The notes under the pieces were generated by a model, which was not told the origin of the DNA, did not search any database, and saw only the letters and a list, made by a program, of their open reading frames with translations. From JBAXXL01 sp037127915 (GTDB lineage: Bacteria; Bacteroidota; Ignavibacteria; Kapaibacteriales; UBA2268), in NCBI GenBank assembly GCA_037127915.1, contig JBAXXL010000020.1, positions 1 through 64,000 on the forward strand: a DNA stretch of 64,000 nucleotides. Reading direction: 5' to 3'. Of this stretch, positions 35,851-44,587 are shown piece by piece. A program made the position numbers and the translations under genes. Numbering within the stretch: the first letter of the stretch is position 1; every line of letters starts with the position of its first letter.

Positions 35851-36159
35851 GTGGCAGTACAAAAGATCAGAATTAAGCTAAAAGCATATGATCCAAAATT
35901 AATTGATAAATCGTCGGAAAGAATAGTACGCACTGTGATTTCAACAGGTGCGGTTGTTTCAGGACCAATACCATTACCGACTAAACGTACAGTGTACACG
36001 GTAAACCGTTCACCACACGTTGATAAAAAGTCTCGTGAGCAGTTTGAAACAAGAGTACATAAACGTTTAATCGACATTTTGAGTTCAACTCAAAAAACAG
36101 TAGATGCGTTAATGAAGCTTGAGTTACCGGCTGGTGTTGATGTTGAAGTAAAGGTCTAA
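35851..36159 (+). CDS. rpsJ: 30S ribosomal protein S10
   Basis: 102 residues from the GTG at 35851, chosen because GAGGG lies nine bases upstream and the product then starts MAVQKIRIKLKAYD like other S10 proteins; an in-frame TTG five codons earlier overlaps that ribosome-binding site. S10 is a 30S head protein and also the NusE transcription antitermination factor. The motif PLPTKRTVYTVNRSPHVDKKSREQFE is typical. First gene of the S10 set; rplC follows after 12 bp. Confidence 0.96.
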   Translation: MAVQKIRIKLKAYDPKLIDKSSERIVRTVISTGAVVSGPIPLPTKRTVYTVNRSPHVDKKSREQFETRVHKRLIDILSSTQKTVDALMKLELPAGVDVEVKV

Positions 36160-36171
36160 CGGGAGAACAAG

Positions 36172-36792
36172 ATGAGGGCTGCTTTAATAGGCAAAAAAAT
36201 TGGAATGACAAGTTTATTTACCGAAGCCGGCGTAAGAATCCCATGTACAGTAATAGAAGCAGGACCATGTGCTGTAACTATCAAACGTACGATGGAACGC
36301 GATGGCTACACTGCAATCCAAATAGGATACGGCGAAATAGCTGAGCGTAAAGTAAATAAACCGGAAAAAGGTCTTTTCGATAAAGTCGGTATTAAACCGT
36401 TACGTCATTTAAAAGAATTTCGTAATCCAGAAAAAGAATACGAAGTAGGCGACGAGTTAACAGTAACTGACTTCGAAAAAGGCGATAAAGTAAAAATAAC
36501 AGGTAAGAGCAAAGGACGCGGTTTTCAAGGTGTTGTAAAACGCCACGGATTTGCCGGCGTCGGTATGCAAACTCACGGTCAAAAAGATCGTCAAAGACAC
36601 CCTGGCTCAGTAGGTCAATCATCCTATCCATCACGAGTATTGAAAGGTACAAGAATGGGCGGACGTATGGGTGGCACAAAAGTATCAGTGAATAATTTAG
36701 AAATAATAGAAATTATTGCAGATAGAAACTTGATTTTATTAAAGGGCTGTGTCCCAGGCGCACCTAATTCATTAATAGAAATAGTTAAATAG
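36172..36792 (+). CDS. rplC: 50S ribosomal protein L3
   Basis: 206 residues. L3 binds domain VI of 23S rRNA and its loop reaches the peptidyl-transferase centre. The signature is KGRGFQGVVKRHGFAG, then THGQKDRQRHPGSVGQSS. The gene keeps canonical S10-operon order and starts with ATG after GGGAG. Confidence 0.97.
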   Translation: MRAALIGKKIGMTSLFTEAGVRIPCTVIEAGPCAVTIKRTMERDGYTAIQIGYGEIAERKVNKPEKGLFDKVGIKPLRHLKEFRNPEKEYEVGDELTVTDFEKGDKVKITGKSKGRGFQGVVKRHGFAGVGMQTHGQKDRQRHPGSVGQSSYPSRVLKGTRMGGRMGGTKVSVNNLEIIEIIADRNLILLKGCVPGAPNSLIEIVK

Positions 36793-36799
36793 GCTGAAA

Positions 36800-37426
36800 A
36801 TGCTTGTAGATATATATACGAAAGACGGAAATAAGTCAGGTCAGATTGAACTAGCAGAAAATGTATTTGCTGTTGAACCTAATGAACACGCAATGCACTT
36901 GTCGGTGGTTACTTATTTATTTAACCAAAGACAAGGAACTCGCAAGACTAAAATTAGATCGGAAGTTTCTGGCGGCGGTAAAAAACCTTGGAAGCAAAAA
37001 GGTAGAGGAACAGCACGTTCCGGTTCGTCACGCTCACCTATATGGGTAGGCGGCGGAACGATTCATGGACCAAAACCTCAGGATTATTCAAGAAAACTAC
37101 CTAAGAAATTGAAACAACTAGCAAGAAAATCTGCTTTATCACTGAGACTGAGTGAAAACAATTTAATCGTTGTCGAAGACTTTACATTTGATGGGATTAA
37201 AACAAAAAGTATGGCTGAAGTGTTGAAAAACTTAAACTTATCAGGTGTAAAAACATTGGTAATGATGGGTAAAACTGATGAAAATATATATTTGTCAGGA
37301 CGCAACATTCCAAAATTGGAACTACAACCATACGATAAAATATCTACTTACGATATTTTAAATCATAGGAAGATATTGCTGTTCAAAGAAGCGGCAGTAA
37401 AAATTAATGAAGCTTTCAATAATTAA
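36800..37426 (+). CDS. rplD: 50S ribosomal protein L4
   Basis: 208 residues. The extended loop that lines the nascent-peptide tunnel is present (KPWKQKGRGTARSGSSRSP, then GGGTIHGPKPQDYS). In some bacteria L4 autoregulates the S10 operon; nothing in this window shows whether it does so here. The gene lies seven bases after rplC. Confidence 0.97.
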   Translation: MLVDIYTKDGNKSGQIELAENVFAVEPNEHAMHLSVVTYLFNQRQGTRKTKIRSEVSGGGKKPWKQKGRGTARSGSSRSPIWVGGGTIHGPKPQDYSRKLPKKLKQLARKSALSLRLSENNLIVVEDFTFDGIKTKSMAEVLKNLNLSGVKTLVMMGKTDENIYLSGRNIPKLELQPYDKISTYDILNHRKILLFKEAAVKINEAFNN

Positions 37427-37449
37427 CGGGCAAGTAGGAGTAATAGAAA

Positions 37450-37755
37450 ATGATAGATATAATAAAACGCCCGATAATAACAGAAAAAGCTATGAAACTT
37501 GCTTCATTACGTCAGTATGTTTTCGAAGTAACGAGAGAATCTAACAAGATTCAAATCAAAAAAGCTCTCGAAGAATATTTTGAAGTAGAGATTCAAAGCG
37601 TAAGAACATGTATTATTAAAGGCAAAAAGAAAGTAAGAATGACTCGTCGCGGTATGCAAAAAGGCCATACAGCAACTATAAAAAAAGCATATATTACTTT
37701 AAAGCCAGGTTTTGAAATAGAATTGGTATCAGGAGCTGGTAGCTCTGAAGACTAA
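37450..37755 (+). CDS. rplW: 50S ribosomal protein L23
   Basis: 101 residues. L23 lies at the tunnel exit and docks trigger factor and SRP. The typical opening is IIKRPIITEKAMKLA, with the loop GKKKVRMTRRGMQKGHTATIKKAYITL. Canonical position between rplD and rplB, 23 bp after rplD. Confidence 0.96.
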   Translation: MIDIIKRPIITEKAMKLASLRQYVFEVTRESNKIQIKKALEEYFEVEIQSVRTCIIKGKKKVRMTRRGMQKGHTATIKKAYITLKPGFEIELVSGAGSSED

Positions 37756-37780
37756 TTGTTAATTAATTGAAGAAAGAAAA

Positions 37781-38623
37781 ATGGGTATTAGACAATTAAA
37801 ACCAATGACTCCGGGAACAAGATTTTATTCAGTTAGTTCTTTTGAAGAAATAACAACTGATAAACCTTTCAAGAAACTCGTAGTTCCTTTGAAAAAATCC
37901 GGCGGTAGAAATAATACCGGTAGAATAACTTCACGTCACCGTGGTGGTGGACATAAACGCCGCTATAGAATAATAGACTTTAAACGCGATAAACGCGGAA
38001 TGAAAGCTGTAGTTAAAACAATCGAATACGATCCGAATCGTACAGCGCGCATAGCGCTGATGGAATACGAAGATGGTGAGCACAGATATATATTAGCTCC
38101 AGACAAAGTAAAAGTCGGTGATACGTTATATACCGGACCAGATGCTGAATTTAAAGATGGTAACGCTTTACCATTGAAGAATATACCGGTGGGTTTATTT
38201 GTACACAATGTCGAAATGAAAGTAGGCAAAGGTGGGCAATTAGGTCGCTCAGCCGGAGCAAGTATACAATTAGTAGCATGTGATGCAAAATTTGCTACTT
38301 TGAAATTGCCTTCAGGCGAGATAAGATTGATACCTTCATTATGCTACGCTACATTAGGTTCGGTCAGTAACGGTGACCACTTTAACATAATGTTGGGTAA
38401 AGCAGGCCGTACACGTTGGTTGGGCATTCGTCCACAAACACGCGGTATGGCTATGAACCCTGTAGATCACCCTATGGGTGGCGGTGAAGGAACATCAAAA
38501 TCAGGCGGTGGTCGTCAACATCCACGTTCACCTTGGGGCAAATATGCCAAAGGGTTGAAAACGAGAAACAAACGTAAACAATCTGATAAATACATCGTAC
38601 GTAGAAGAAAAAACAATAAATAA
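37781..38623 (+). CDS. rplB: 50S ribosomal protein L2
   Basis: 280 residues. L2 is needed for subunit joining and lies close to the peptidyl-transferase centre. The conserved loop reads MNPVDHPMGGGEG; the second histidine of the more usual HPHGGGEG is methionine, a form seen in Bacteroidota and relatives. The end is very basic (KGLKTRNKRKQSDKYIVRRRK). Canonical position between rplW and rpsS. Confidence 0.97.
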   Translation: MGIRQLKPMTPGTRFYSVSSFEEITTDKPFKKLVVPLKKSGGRNNTGRITSRHRGGGHKRRYRIIDFKRDKRGMKAVVKTIEYDPNRTARIALMEYEDGEHRYILAPDKVKVGDTLYTGPDAEFKDGNALPLKNIPVGLFVHNVEMKVGKGGQLGRSAGASIQLVACDAKFATLKLPSGEIRLIPSLCYATLGSVSNGDHFNIMLGKAGRTRWLGIRPQTRGMAMNPVDHPMGGGEGTSKSGGGRQHPRSPWGKYAKGLKTRNKRKQSDKYIVRRRKNNK

Positions 38624-38659
38624 TTGAGAATTTTTTTAAAATAATAGCTTATTTACAAT

Positions 38660-38935
38660 ATGTCACGTTCGCTAAAAAAAGGGTTTTTTGTTAGTTATAA
38701 ACTGCTCGATAAAGTACAAAAACTTAATGATTCAAATAAGAAGCAGGTTATAAAAACGTGGTCGCGTGCCTCTACGATCACACCAGACTTTGTAGGGCAT
38801 ACAGTAGCAGTTCATAATGGGAAGAACTTCATCCCTGTATATGTAACAGAAAATATGGTAGGTCATAAGTTCGGAGAATTCTCGCCAACGAGAATCTTCC
38901 GCGGACATGCCGGACATAGAAAAAAAGGTAAGTAG
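38660..38935 (+). CDS. rpsS: 30S ribosomal protein S19
   Basis: 91 residues, opening with SRSLKKGFF and containing TWSRASTITPDFVGHTVAVHNGK and GHKFGEFSPTRIFRGH, all S19 hallmarks. S19 sits in the 30S head with S13 near the A-site tRNA. Canonical order; 36 bp after rplB. Confidence 0.97.
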   Translation: MSRSLKKGFFVSYKLLDKVQKLNDSNKKQVIKTWSRASTITPDFVGHTVAVHNGKNFIPVYVTENMVGHKFGEFSPTRIFRGHAGHRKKGK

Positions 38936-38950
38936 CAAGTAGGTAATGGG

Positions 38951-39334
38951 ATGGAAGCAAGAGCTTTAAAAAAACATATTCGGTCGTCTCCACGTAAAAT
39001 GAGATTAGTAATCGATTTGATACGCGGAAAAAGCGCTCAAGAATCATTGAATATTTTGCGTTTCTCGAATAAATTAGCCGCACGCGATGCTTATCGTGTA
39101 TTAGATTCTGCAATACACAATTTATTGAATAAAGCAGAAGATAAAGAAATCTCGGTAGCTGAAAACGAAATCTTTGTCAAAGAAGTATTTGTGAACTGCG
39201 GTCCGGCAATGAAACGTATTCAACCTGCCCCAATGGGCAGAGCATTTAGAGTTCGAAAACGCTCTAATCATTTAACAATTGTTGTGGCTACACCTCAAAG
39301 TGGGGGAGCCGGTATTGATAACGAAGATGCATAA
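38951..39334 (+). CDS. rplV: 50S ribosomal protein L22
   Basis: 127 residues. The globular part has HIRSSPRKMRLVIDLIRGKS, and the beta-hairpin that reaches into the exit tunnel is PAMKRIQPAPMGRAFRVRKRSNH. The C-terminal tail (SGGAGIDNEDA) is slightly longer than in many species. Canonical order, 15 bp after rpsS. Confidence 0.97.
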   Translation: MEARALKKHIRSSPRKMRLVIDLIRGKSAQESLNILRFSNKLAARDAYRVLDSAIHNLLNKAEDKEISVAENEIFVKEVFVNCGPAMKRIQPAPMGRAFRVRKRSNHLTIVVATPQSGGAGIDNEDA

Positions 39335-39354
39335 TAATATTTAAGGAGTGGACT

Positions 39355-39987
39355 TTGGGACAAAAGACTAACCCAATAGGGCTTAGATTAGGTATTATTC
39401 GGAACTGGGACGCAAACTGGTTCGATGAACGAAATACCGCGGAAAAACTTTCCGAAGATATAAGAGTAAGAAGTTATATCCGTAAAAGAAAGAAAAAAGC
39501 CGGAATAGCAAGAATTATTATCGAAAGAACAGCGAAACATCTTCGCATAACGATAAATACTTCACGTCCCGGTGTTATAATCGGCCGTTCAGGCAAGGAT
39601 ATAACACAGTTGGAAGAAGAATTAAAGAGTTTCACTGGTCGAGAAATAAAAATCTTGATAAGCGAGATAAGACGTCCGGAATTAGAAGCATTATTAGTAG
39701 CTGAGAATATAGCACAGCAATTGGAAGGAAGAATTTCTTTCCGCCGCGCTATGAAACAATCAGTAGCATCTTCGATGAGAATGGGAGCTGTCGGCATCCG
39801 TGTGATGTGCGCCGGACGCCTTGGTGGAGCAGAAATGGCTCGATCAGAACAATATAAAGAAGGCCGTATTCCACTTCACACTTTGCGCGCTGACATAGAT
39901 TATGGTACAGCGACCGCCTCTACAATCTATGGGCAAATAGGTGTAAAGGTTTGGATTTGCAAAGGCGAAATTATTGGTAATAAATAA
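39355..39987 (+). CDS. rpsC: 30S ribosomal protein S3
   Basis: 210 residues from a TTG start preceded by AAGGAG at ideal spacing; the product begins MGQKTNPIGLRLG as in other S3 proteins. A KH domain (VIIGRSGKDITQLEEEL) is present. S3 forms part of the mRNA entry channel with helicase function. Canonical order between rplV and rplP. Confidence 0.97.
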   Translation: MGQKTNPIGLRLGIIRNWDANWFDERNTAEKLSEDIRVRSYIRKRKKKAGIARIIIERTAKHLRITINTSRPGVIIGRSGKDITQLEEELKSFTGREIKILISEIRRPELEALLVAENIAQQLEGRISFRRAMKQSVASSMRMGAVGIRVMCAGRLGGAEMARSEQYKEGRIPLHTLRADIDYGTATASTIYGQIGVKVWICKGEIIGNK

Positions 39988-40007
39988 TTTGAAAAAGGTA
40001 AAAGAAA

Positions 40008-40439
40008 ATGTTAGCGCCTAAAAGAGTAAAACGACGTAAAACGCATCGCGGTAGATTGACAGGAAAAGCCTTCCGCGGTTCACTGGTGACATTTGGTTCC
40101 TTTGGCTTAAAAGCTTTAGAACCGCATTGGATAACAAACCGCCAGATAGAATCCGCGCGTATTGCCATAAACCGTTATCTAAAACGTGATGGTCAAGTAT
40201 GGATTAGAATATTTCCTGACAAACCTTACACTAAAAAACCTTTAGAAACTCGTATGGGTAAAGGTAAAGGTTCTCCTGAAGGTTGGGTTGCGGTTGTAAA
40301 ACCGGGACGCATCTTATTTGAAGTAGATGGTGTAAGTCGCGAAGCGGCTAAAGAAGCTTTAAGATTAGCTTCCCATAAGCTGCCAATTAAAACAAAATTT
40401 GTTACACGAATAGATTTGCAGTATAATGAAGCCTCATAA
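40008..40439 (+). CDS. rplP: 50S ribosomal protein L16
   Basis: 143 residues. L16 binds near the A site of the 50S subunit. It contains the segment MLAPKRVKRRKTHRGRLTG and the motif RMGKGKGSPEGWVAVVKPGR. Its last 14 bases overlap the start of rpmC, so the two are probably translationally coupled. Confidence 0.97.
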   Translation: MLAPKRVKRRKTHRGRLTGKAFRGSLVTFGSFGLKALEPHWITNRQIESARIAINRYLKRDGQVWIRIFPDKPYTKKPLETRMGKGKGSPEGWVAVVKPGRILFEVDGVSREAAKEALRLASHKLPIKTKFVTRIDLQYNEAS

Positions 40440-40638
40440 AGCGAAAGATATCAGAGAATTGACCGACACGGAATTGTCAGTTCTATTAGAAGAAAAACGT
40501 GAAACGTTAGCTAAGCAGAGATTTCAGCACGCGTTAAAGCAATTGCATGATACTGCTTACCTAAAAATCCTGAAGAAGGATATAGCAAGAATAAACACAT
40601 TAATAACCGAACGACAAATGTCAAAGGTAGATGAGTAA
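40426..40638 (+). CDS. rpmC: 50S ribosomal protein L29
   Basis: 70 residues, two helices (KAKDIRELTDTELSVLLEEK and LKILKKDIARINTLITER). L29 lies at the tunnel exit beside L23. It begins inside rplP (14 bp overlap) and ends inside the 5' part of rpsQ if rpsQ starts at its first ATG. The sequence is weakly conserved, but the position is decisive. Confidence 0.92.
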   Translation: MKPHKAKDIRELTDTELSVLLEEKRETLAKQRFQHALKQLHDTAYLKILKKDIARINTLITERQMSKVDE

Positions 40639-40927
40639 TATGGAAAAAAAAGTGAACGGCACAGACGAAATAGTAAAGACCTCTCATAAGAGAGAATTAG
40701 TCGGTAAAGTTACTTCCGACAAGCCGGAAAAAACAGTTATCGTGAGCGTCGAACGCCATGTTGCGCATCCTTTATATAGAAAATATTACAAAAGACGCAA
40801 GAAATACATGGCACACGATGAAATGAACGAATGTCACATTGGTGATACTGTAAAAATTAAAGAAAGCAGACCTCTTAGCGCCAGAAAACGCTGGGAATTA
40901 GTCGAGATTTTAGAGCGTGCAAAATAA
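40631..40927 (+). CDS. rpsQ: 30S ribosomal protein S17
   Basis: 98 residues, with an OB-fold core: LVGKVTSDKPEKTVIVSVERHVAHPLYRK, then HIGDTVKIKESRPLSARKRWELVEIL. About 20 extra residues precede the core (MSNMEKKVNGTDEIVKTSHK). The start may be at 40631 (overlapping rpmC) or at the ATG at 40640. S17 is a primary 16S rRNA binder. Confidence 0.95.
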   Translation: MSNMEKKVNGTDEIVKTSHKRELVGKVTSDKPEKTVIVSVERHVAHPLYRKYYKRRKKYMAHDEMNECHIGDTVKIKESRPLSARKRWELVEILERAK

Positions 40928-40942
40928 TGGAGGATAGTAACG

Positions 40943-41311
40943 ATGGTCCGCGAAGAAGCAAATTTAACTGTTGCAGATAATTCAGGTGCAAAACGAGTCC
41001 GTATAATACGCGTATTAGGCGGGCACGGAAAGCAAAATGCATCATTAGGCGATTTAGTGGTTGTAACTGTAAAAGCCGCTATTGCTAACGGTGCTATAAA
41101 AAAAGGTCAAGTATGCAAAGCTGTTATCGTAAGAACTGCTAAAGAAGTTGGCAGACGCGATGGTTCTTTCATAAGGTTTGATGATAATGCCGCAGTTATA
41201 TTGAATGATAAACTGGAGCCAAGAGGTACACGTATCTTTGGTCCAGTAGCAAGAGAACTACGTGAAAAGAACTTTATGAAAATTGTTTCACTTGCTCCTG
41301 AAGTATTATAA
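40943..41311 (+). CDS. rplN: 50S ribosomal protein L14
   Basis: 122 residues with the highly conserved segment VADNSGAKRVRIIRVLGG and the end RELREKNFMKIVSLAPEVL. L14 forms an intersubunit bridge with 16S rRNA helix 14 and is the binding site of the silencing factor RsfS. Canonical order, with GGAGG upstream. Confidence 0.97.
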   Translation: MVREEANLTVADNSGAKRVRIIRVLGGHGKQNASLGDLVVVTVKAAIANGAIKKGQVCKAVIVRTAKEVGRRDGSFIRFDDNAAVILNDKLEPRGTRIFGPVARELREKNFMKIVSLAPEVL

Positions 41312-41323
41312 TAAGGTAAAGTG

Positions 41324-41701
41324 ATGAAATTAAAAATCAAAAAAGGCGATTTAGTACAAGTTATTACGGGCGATGATAAAAGAGAACGCTCGCAAGCTAG
41401 TGGCGATGACAAAGCAAAGAAACGCCAAGCAAATAAACCAAAAGTAGGTAGAGTTCTCGAGGTTTACCCAGAGAAAATGCGAATCTTGGTCGAAGGCGTA
41501 AATATGGTGAAAAAACATAACCGCCCAAGCCAAACTAATCCTAAAGGCGGTATTCAATCTATTGAAGCGCCGGTACATTACTCAAACGTAATGTTGATTG
41601 ACTCTGATAAAAAACGCACACGCGTCGGCACCAGAGTTGAAACAAAGGATAATACAATAGTAAAGAAAAGATTTGCTAAATCTAACGGTCAAGATTTATA
41701 A
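41324..41701 (+). CDS. rplX: 50S ribosomal protein L24, with an internal insertion
   Basis: 125 residues from the ATG at 41324, with AAGG seven bases upstream; a GTG one codon earlier is less likely. L24 initiates 50S assembly. The KOW motif normally reads KGDxVxVIxGxDKGKxGxVLxV. Here about 20 extra hydrophilic residues (RERSQASGDDKAKKRQANKP) split it between GDDK and KVGRVLEVYPEK. The rest (VEGVNMVKKHNRPSQTNPKGGI) is standard. The repeated GDDK on both sides of part of the insertion hints at an internal duplication. Confidence 0.94.
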   Translation: MKLKIKKGDLVQVITGDDKRERSQASGDDKAKKRQANKPKVGRVLEVYPEKMRILVEGVNMVKKHNRPSQTNPKGGIQSIEAPVHYSNVMLIDSDKKRTRVGTRVETKDNTIVKKRFAKSNGQDL

Positions 41702-41721
41702 CTTAATTAATGTAGATAGAG

Positions 41722-42369
41722 ATGGCAAAGAAAAAAGTATCAAAAAATGCACCTGGAGCAACGAAGAAATTCGATTTTATTTTAGACGGTCCACGACTCG
41801 AGTCAGTACAAGCCAAAGCGCCGAAAGCTCGATTGGAAGCCTTCTATAAAGAAAATATAGTTCCGGCCTTAATGGAGAAATTCCAATATAGGTCTATCAT
41901 GCAGGTGCCAAAATTGCAGAAGATATGCTTGAATATCGGCGTCGGCGGAGCAGTTCAAGACCCTAAATTATTGCAAAACGCAATTAATGAATTAGAACTT
42001 ATTACCGGTCAAAGACCAACAATAAGAAAAGCAAAAAACGCTATATCTAATTTCAAATTGCGCGCAGGTATGCCAATTGGTTGTATGGTAACACTACGCA
42101 GAGCAAATATGTATGAATTCTTAGACAGATTCATTAATATGACTGCTCCACGTATCCGTGACTTCCGAGGTTTTCCTGATAAAAGCTTTGATGGACGGGG
42201 AAATTATACCCTTGGTATAAAAGAACAAATAGTGTTCCCTGAAATAGACGTTGATAAAGTAAACAAAATAACCGGTATGGATATCTCATTTGTAATGACA
42301 TCCAAAACGGATGAAGAAGCTTATCATCTTTTGAAAGAATTTGGATTCCCATTTACGAGGAAAGATTAG
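41722..42369 (+). CDS. rplE: 50S ribosomal protein L5, with an N-terminal extension
   Basis: 215 residues, about 35 longer than usual. The L5 core begins near residue 40 (LEAFYKENIVPALMEKFQY) and contains LNIGVGGAVQDPKLL, GQRPTIRKAKNAISNFKLRAG and DFRGFPDKSFDGRGNYTLGIKEQ. The extension (MAKKKVSKNAPGATKKF onward) is basic and proline-poor. L5 binds 5S rRNA and contacts P-site tRNA. Canonical order. Confidence 0.96.
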   Translation: MAKKKVSKNAPGATKKFDFILDGPRLESVQAKAPKARLEAFYKENIVPALMEKFQYRSIMQVPKLQKICLNIGVGGAVQDPKLLQNAINELELITGQRPTIRKAKNAISNFKLRAGMPIGCMVTLRRANMYEFLDRFINMTAPRIRDFRGFPDKSFDGRGNYTLGIKEQIVFPEIDVDKVNKITGMDISFVMTSKTDEEAYHLLKEFGFPFTRKD

Positions 42370-42370
42370 T

Positions 42371-42640
42371 ATGTCGAAACTTAGTGTAATAGCACGCAAC
42401 GATAAACGTAAACGTTTAGTTGAAAAATATTCCGAGAAAAGAGCCGCATTGAAAGAGGCTGGTGATTCAGAGGGTTTGCAAAAATTACCTCGCAACAGCA
42501 GTCCTTGCAGAGTACGAAATAGATGTACGTTAACCGGCAGAGGCCGTAGCGTTTACCGTAAATATGGTTTATGCCGTAATATGTTTCGTGAACTTTCATT
42601 GGAAGGTAAAATTCCAGGTATTCGTAAATCAAGTTGGTAA
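42371..42640 (+). CDS. rpsN: 30S ribosomal protein S14, long form
   Basis: 89 residues from the ATG at 42371, one base after the rplE stop; an in-frame start ten codons upstream lies inside rplE. The length and sequence (LPRNSSPCRVRNRCTLTGRGRSVYRKYGLCRNMFRE) indicate the long form, usually zinc-independent. It nevertheless holds three cysteines, not arranged as the CxxC...CxxC of the zinc form. S14 sits in the 30S head. Confidence 0.95.
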   Translation: MSKLSVIARNDKRKRLVEKYSEKRAALKEAGDSEGLQKLPRNSSPCRVRNRCTLTGRGRSVYRKYGLCRNMFRELSLEGKIPGIRKSSW

Positions 42641-42658
42641 TAAATAGAAGAAGATAAA

Positions 42659-43054
42659 ATGCCAGTATCAGATCAAATAGGGGATTTATTAACCCGCATC
42701 AGAAATGCAGGGTTAGCCGGACATAAGTTAGTTGACGCACCGGCATCGAAGGTCAAACTCGGAATAGTCGAGATATTAAAAGACCAGGGCTTTATCGAAG
42801 ATTTTGAACAAATCGACGGTACGGTTCAAGATACAATAAGGGTAACTCTAAAATATTATAAGAGGAAACCCGTAATAAAGGAAATTAGACGTATAAGCAA
42901 ACCCGGACGTCGTGCCTATGTCCCTGCGGATAAATTACCGCGCGTACATAACGGCTTAGGAATTGCTATTATCTCTACCTCCAAAGGAATAGTCACCAGC
43001 AAACAAGCAAAGATATTTAATGTTGGCGGTGAAGTAATTTGTACTGTATGGTAA
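42659..43054 (+). CDS. rpsH: 30S ribosomal protein S8
   Basis: 131 residues with DLLTRIRNAGLAGH at the N-terminus and GIAIISTSKGIVTSKQAK..NVGGEVICTVW at the C-terminus. S8 is a primary 16S rRNA binder and, in some bacteria, the repressor of the spc operon. Canonical order. Confidence 0.97.
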   Translation: MPVSDQIGDLLTRIRNAGLAGHKLVDAPASKVKLGIVEILKDQGFIEDFEQIDGTVQDTIRVTLKYYKRKPVIKEIRRISKPGRRAYVPADKLPRVHNGLGIAIISTSKGIVTSKQAKIFNVGGEVICTVW

Positions 43055-43070
43055 TTTAAGGAGTATTGAA

Positions 43071-43610
43071 GTGTCGAGAATAGGTTTGAAACCGATACAA
43101 GTGCCGGACAAAGTACAAATGACTATGGATGGCAAAAATATAAAAGCAAAAGGACCTTTGGGCGAATTATCAGTTAATGTTCCAGATGGTATTAGCTATA
43201 CTTTTGAAGATGGTGTTATTAACTTTACTAGAGAAAATAACTTAAAGCAAAATCGCGCTTTACATGGTTTAGCACGCGCTTTAACAAATAACATAGTAGA
43301 AGGTGTAACAACAGGCTTTACAAAAGTTTTGAAAATCGAAGGTGTTGGATATAAAGCTGAAATGAAAGGCAATAGATTATTACTTTCTTTAGGTTTTTCA
43401 CACACAATTTTGGTAATTCCGCCTCAAGATCTTAGCTTCGAAACACCAAGCGCCACCATAATCAAGGTATTTGGAATCGATAAACAGTTAGTTGGGCAAG
43501 TTGCCGCTAAAATTCGTCAACTTCGGAAACCGGAACCATACAAAGGTAAAGGTATTCGTTATGAAGGTGAATTTGTACGTCGTAAAGCAGGTAAGACTGC
43601 CGGTAAATAG
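43071..43610 (+). CDS. rplF: 50S ribosomal protein L6
   Basis: 179 residues from a GTG start behind GGAG. The two L6 repeats are present, with VPDKVQMTMDGKNIKAKGPLG at the N-terminus and the signature PEPYKGKGIRYEGEFVRRKAGK near the end. L6 lies near the factor-binding region and the sarcin-ricin loop. Canonical order. Confidence 0.97.
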   Translation: MSRIGLKPIQVPDKVQMTMDGKNIKAKGPLGELSVNVPDGISYTFEDGVINFTRENNLKQNRALHGLARALTNNIVEGVTTGFTKVLKIEGVGYKAEMKGNRLLLSLGFSHTILVIPPQDLSFETPSATIIKVFGIDKQLVGQVAAKIRQLRKPEPYKGKGIRYEGEFVRRKAGKTAGK

Positions 43611-43649
43611 TAAGTATTATTATAAATAAGATATTGAGAGCCGTTAGAA

Positions 43650-44021
43650 ATGACAGTGCAGGAATTAAAAAAAACACGTAGAATAAGGCGAAAAGCGCAT
43701 ATAAGAAAAAATACGACAGGTACTATGGCTAGACCAAGGTTAACCGTATTTAAAAGTAATATGCATATTTATGCACAGCTCGTAACCGATGTTGAGCGTA
43801 AAACACTCGCTTCCGCTTCTACAATTGACAAAGAGGTTGTTGCCTTGTTGAAAGCGGATATGAACAAAAAACAAAAAAGTGAATTAGTTGGTGAAATACT
43901 AGCAAAACGTGCTGTTAAAGCAAATATTGAACTAATTGAATTCGATAGAAATGGATATCCTTATCATGGTCGCGTAAAAGCTTTGGCTGAAGGCGCTAGA
44001 AAGGGCGGATTAAAATTCTAA
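43650..44021 (+). CDS. rplR: 50S ribosomal protein L18
   Basis: 123 residues with RRIRRKAHIRKNTTGTMARPRLTVFKSN and the end FDRNGYPYHGRVKALAEGARKGGL. L18 binds 5S rRNA. It is 39 bp after rplF and followed by rpsE, the classical order. Confidence 0.97.
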   Translation: MTVQELKKTRRIRRKAHIRKNTTGTMARPRLTVFKSNMHIYAQLVTDVERKTLASASTIDKEVVALLKADMNKKQKSELVGEILAKRAVKANIELIEFDRNGYPYHGRVKALAEGARKGGLKF

Positions 44022-44042
44022 CAAATAGTAACGAGGAATGTT

Positions 44043-44546
44043 GTGGCAAAATTTAGAGCCTCAGAATTAGAATTAAAGGATAAATTAGTTTACGTCGGTA
44101 GAACAGCTAAAGTCGTAAAAGGCGGTCGCCGTTTTAATTTCTCTGCCATAGTTGTGGTAGGTGATGGAAATGGGCACGTAGGTTATGGTCTTGGTAAAGC
44201 AGGCGAAGTTGTTGATGCAGTTTCAAAAGCAACCGACGCGGCTAAGAAAAATATCCAAAAAGTTACTTTGCAAAATGGTACTATACCACACGAAGTAATT
44301 GGTAAGTACGGTGCGGCACGTGTTTTAATAAAACCTGCAACACCCGGTACAGGCGTTATTGCCGCCGGCGCAGTTCGTGCAGTATTAGAACTTGTTGGTG
44401 TGCAAAATGTTTTGACAAAGAACCTAGGTTCATCGAACCCACATAACACACTAAAAGCGACAATGGCCGGTTTGGGAGCTATCGAAGATGTCCAAGCTGT
44501 TGCAGAAAGACGCGGAATTTCAATTGAAAAAGTTTTAAATGGATAA
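44043..44546 (+). CDS. rpsE: 30S ribosomal protein S5
   Basis: 167 residues from a GTG start. The double-stranded RNA-binding half has VGRTAKVVKGGRRFNFSAIVVVGDGNGHVGYGLGKA, and the second half has GAARVLIKPATPGTGVIAAGAVRAVLEL. S5 helps decoding fidelity and mRNA unwinding. Canonical order before rpmD. Confidence 0.97.
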   Translation: MAKFRASELELKDKLVYVGRTAKVVKGGRRFNFSAIVVVGDGNGHVGYGLGKAGEVVDAVSKATDAAKKNIQKVTLQNGTIPHEVIGKYGAARVLIKPATPGTGVIAAGAVRAVLELVGVQNVLTKNLGSSNPHNTLKATMAGLGAIEDVQAVAERRGISIEKVLNG

Positions 44547-44587
44547 TTGCTTAGCGATTAAGAAGTTTAGCAATAAAAGGTGAACAA

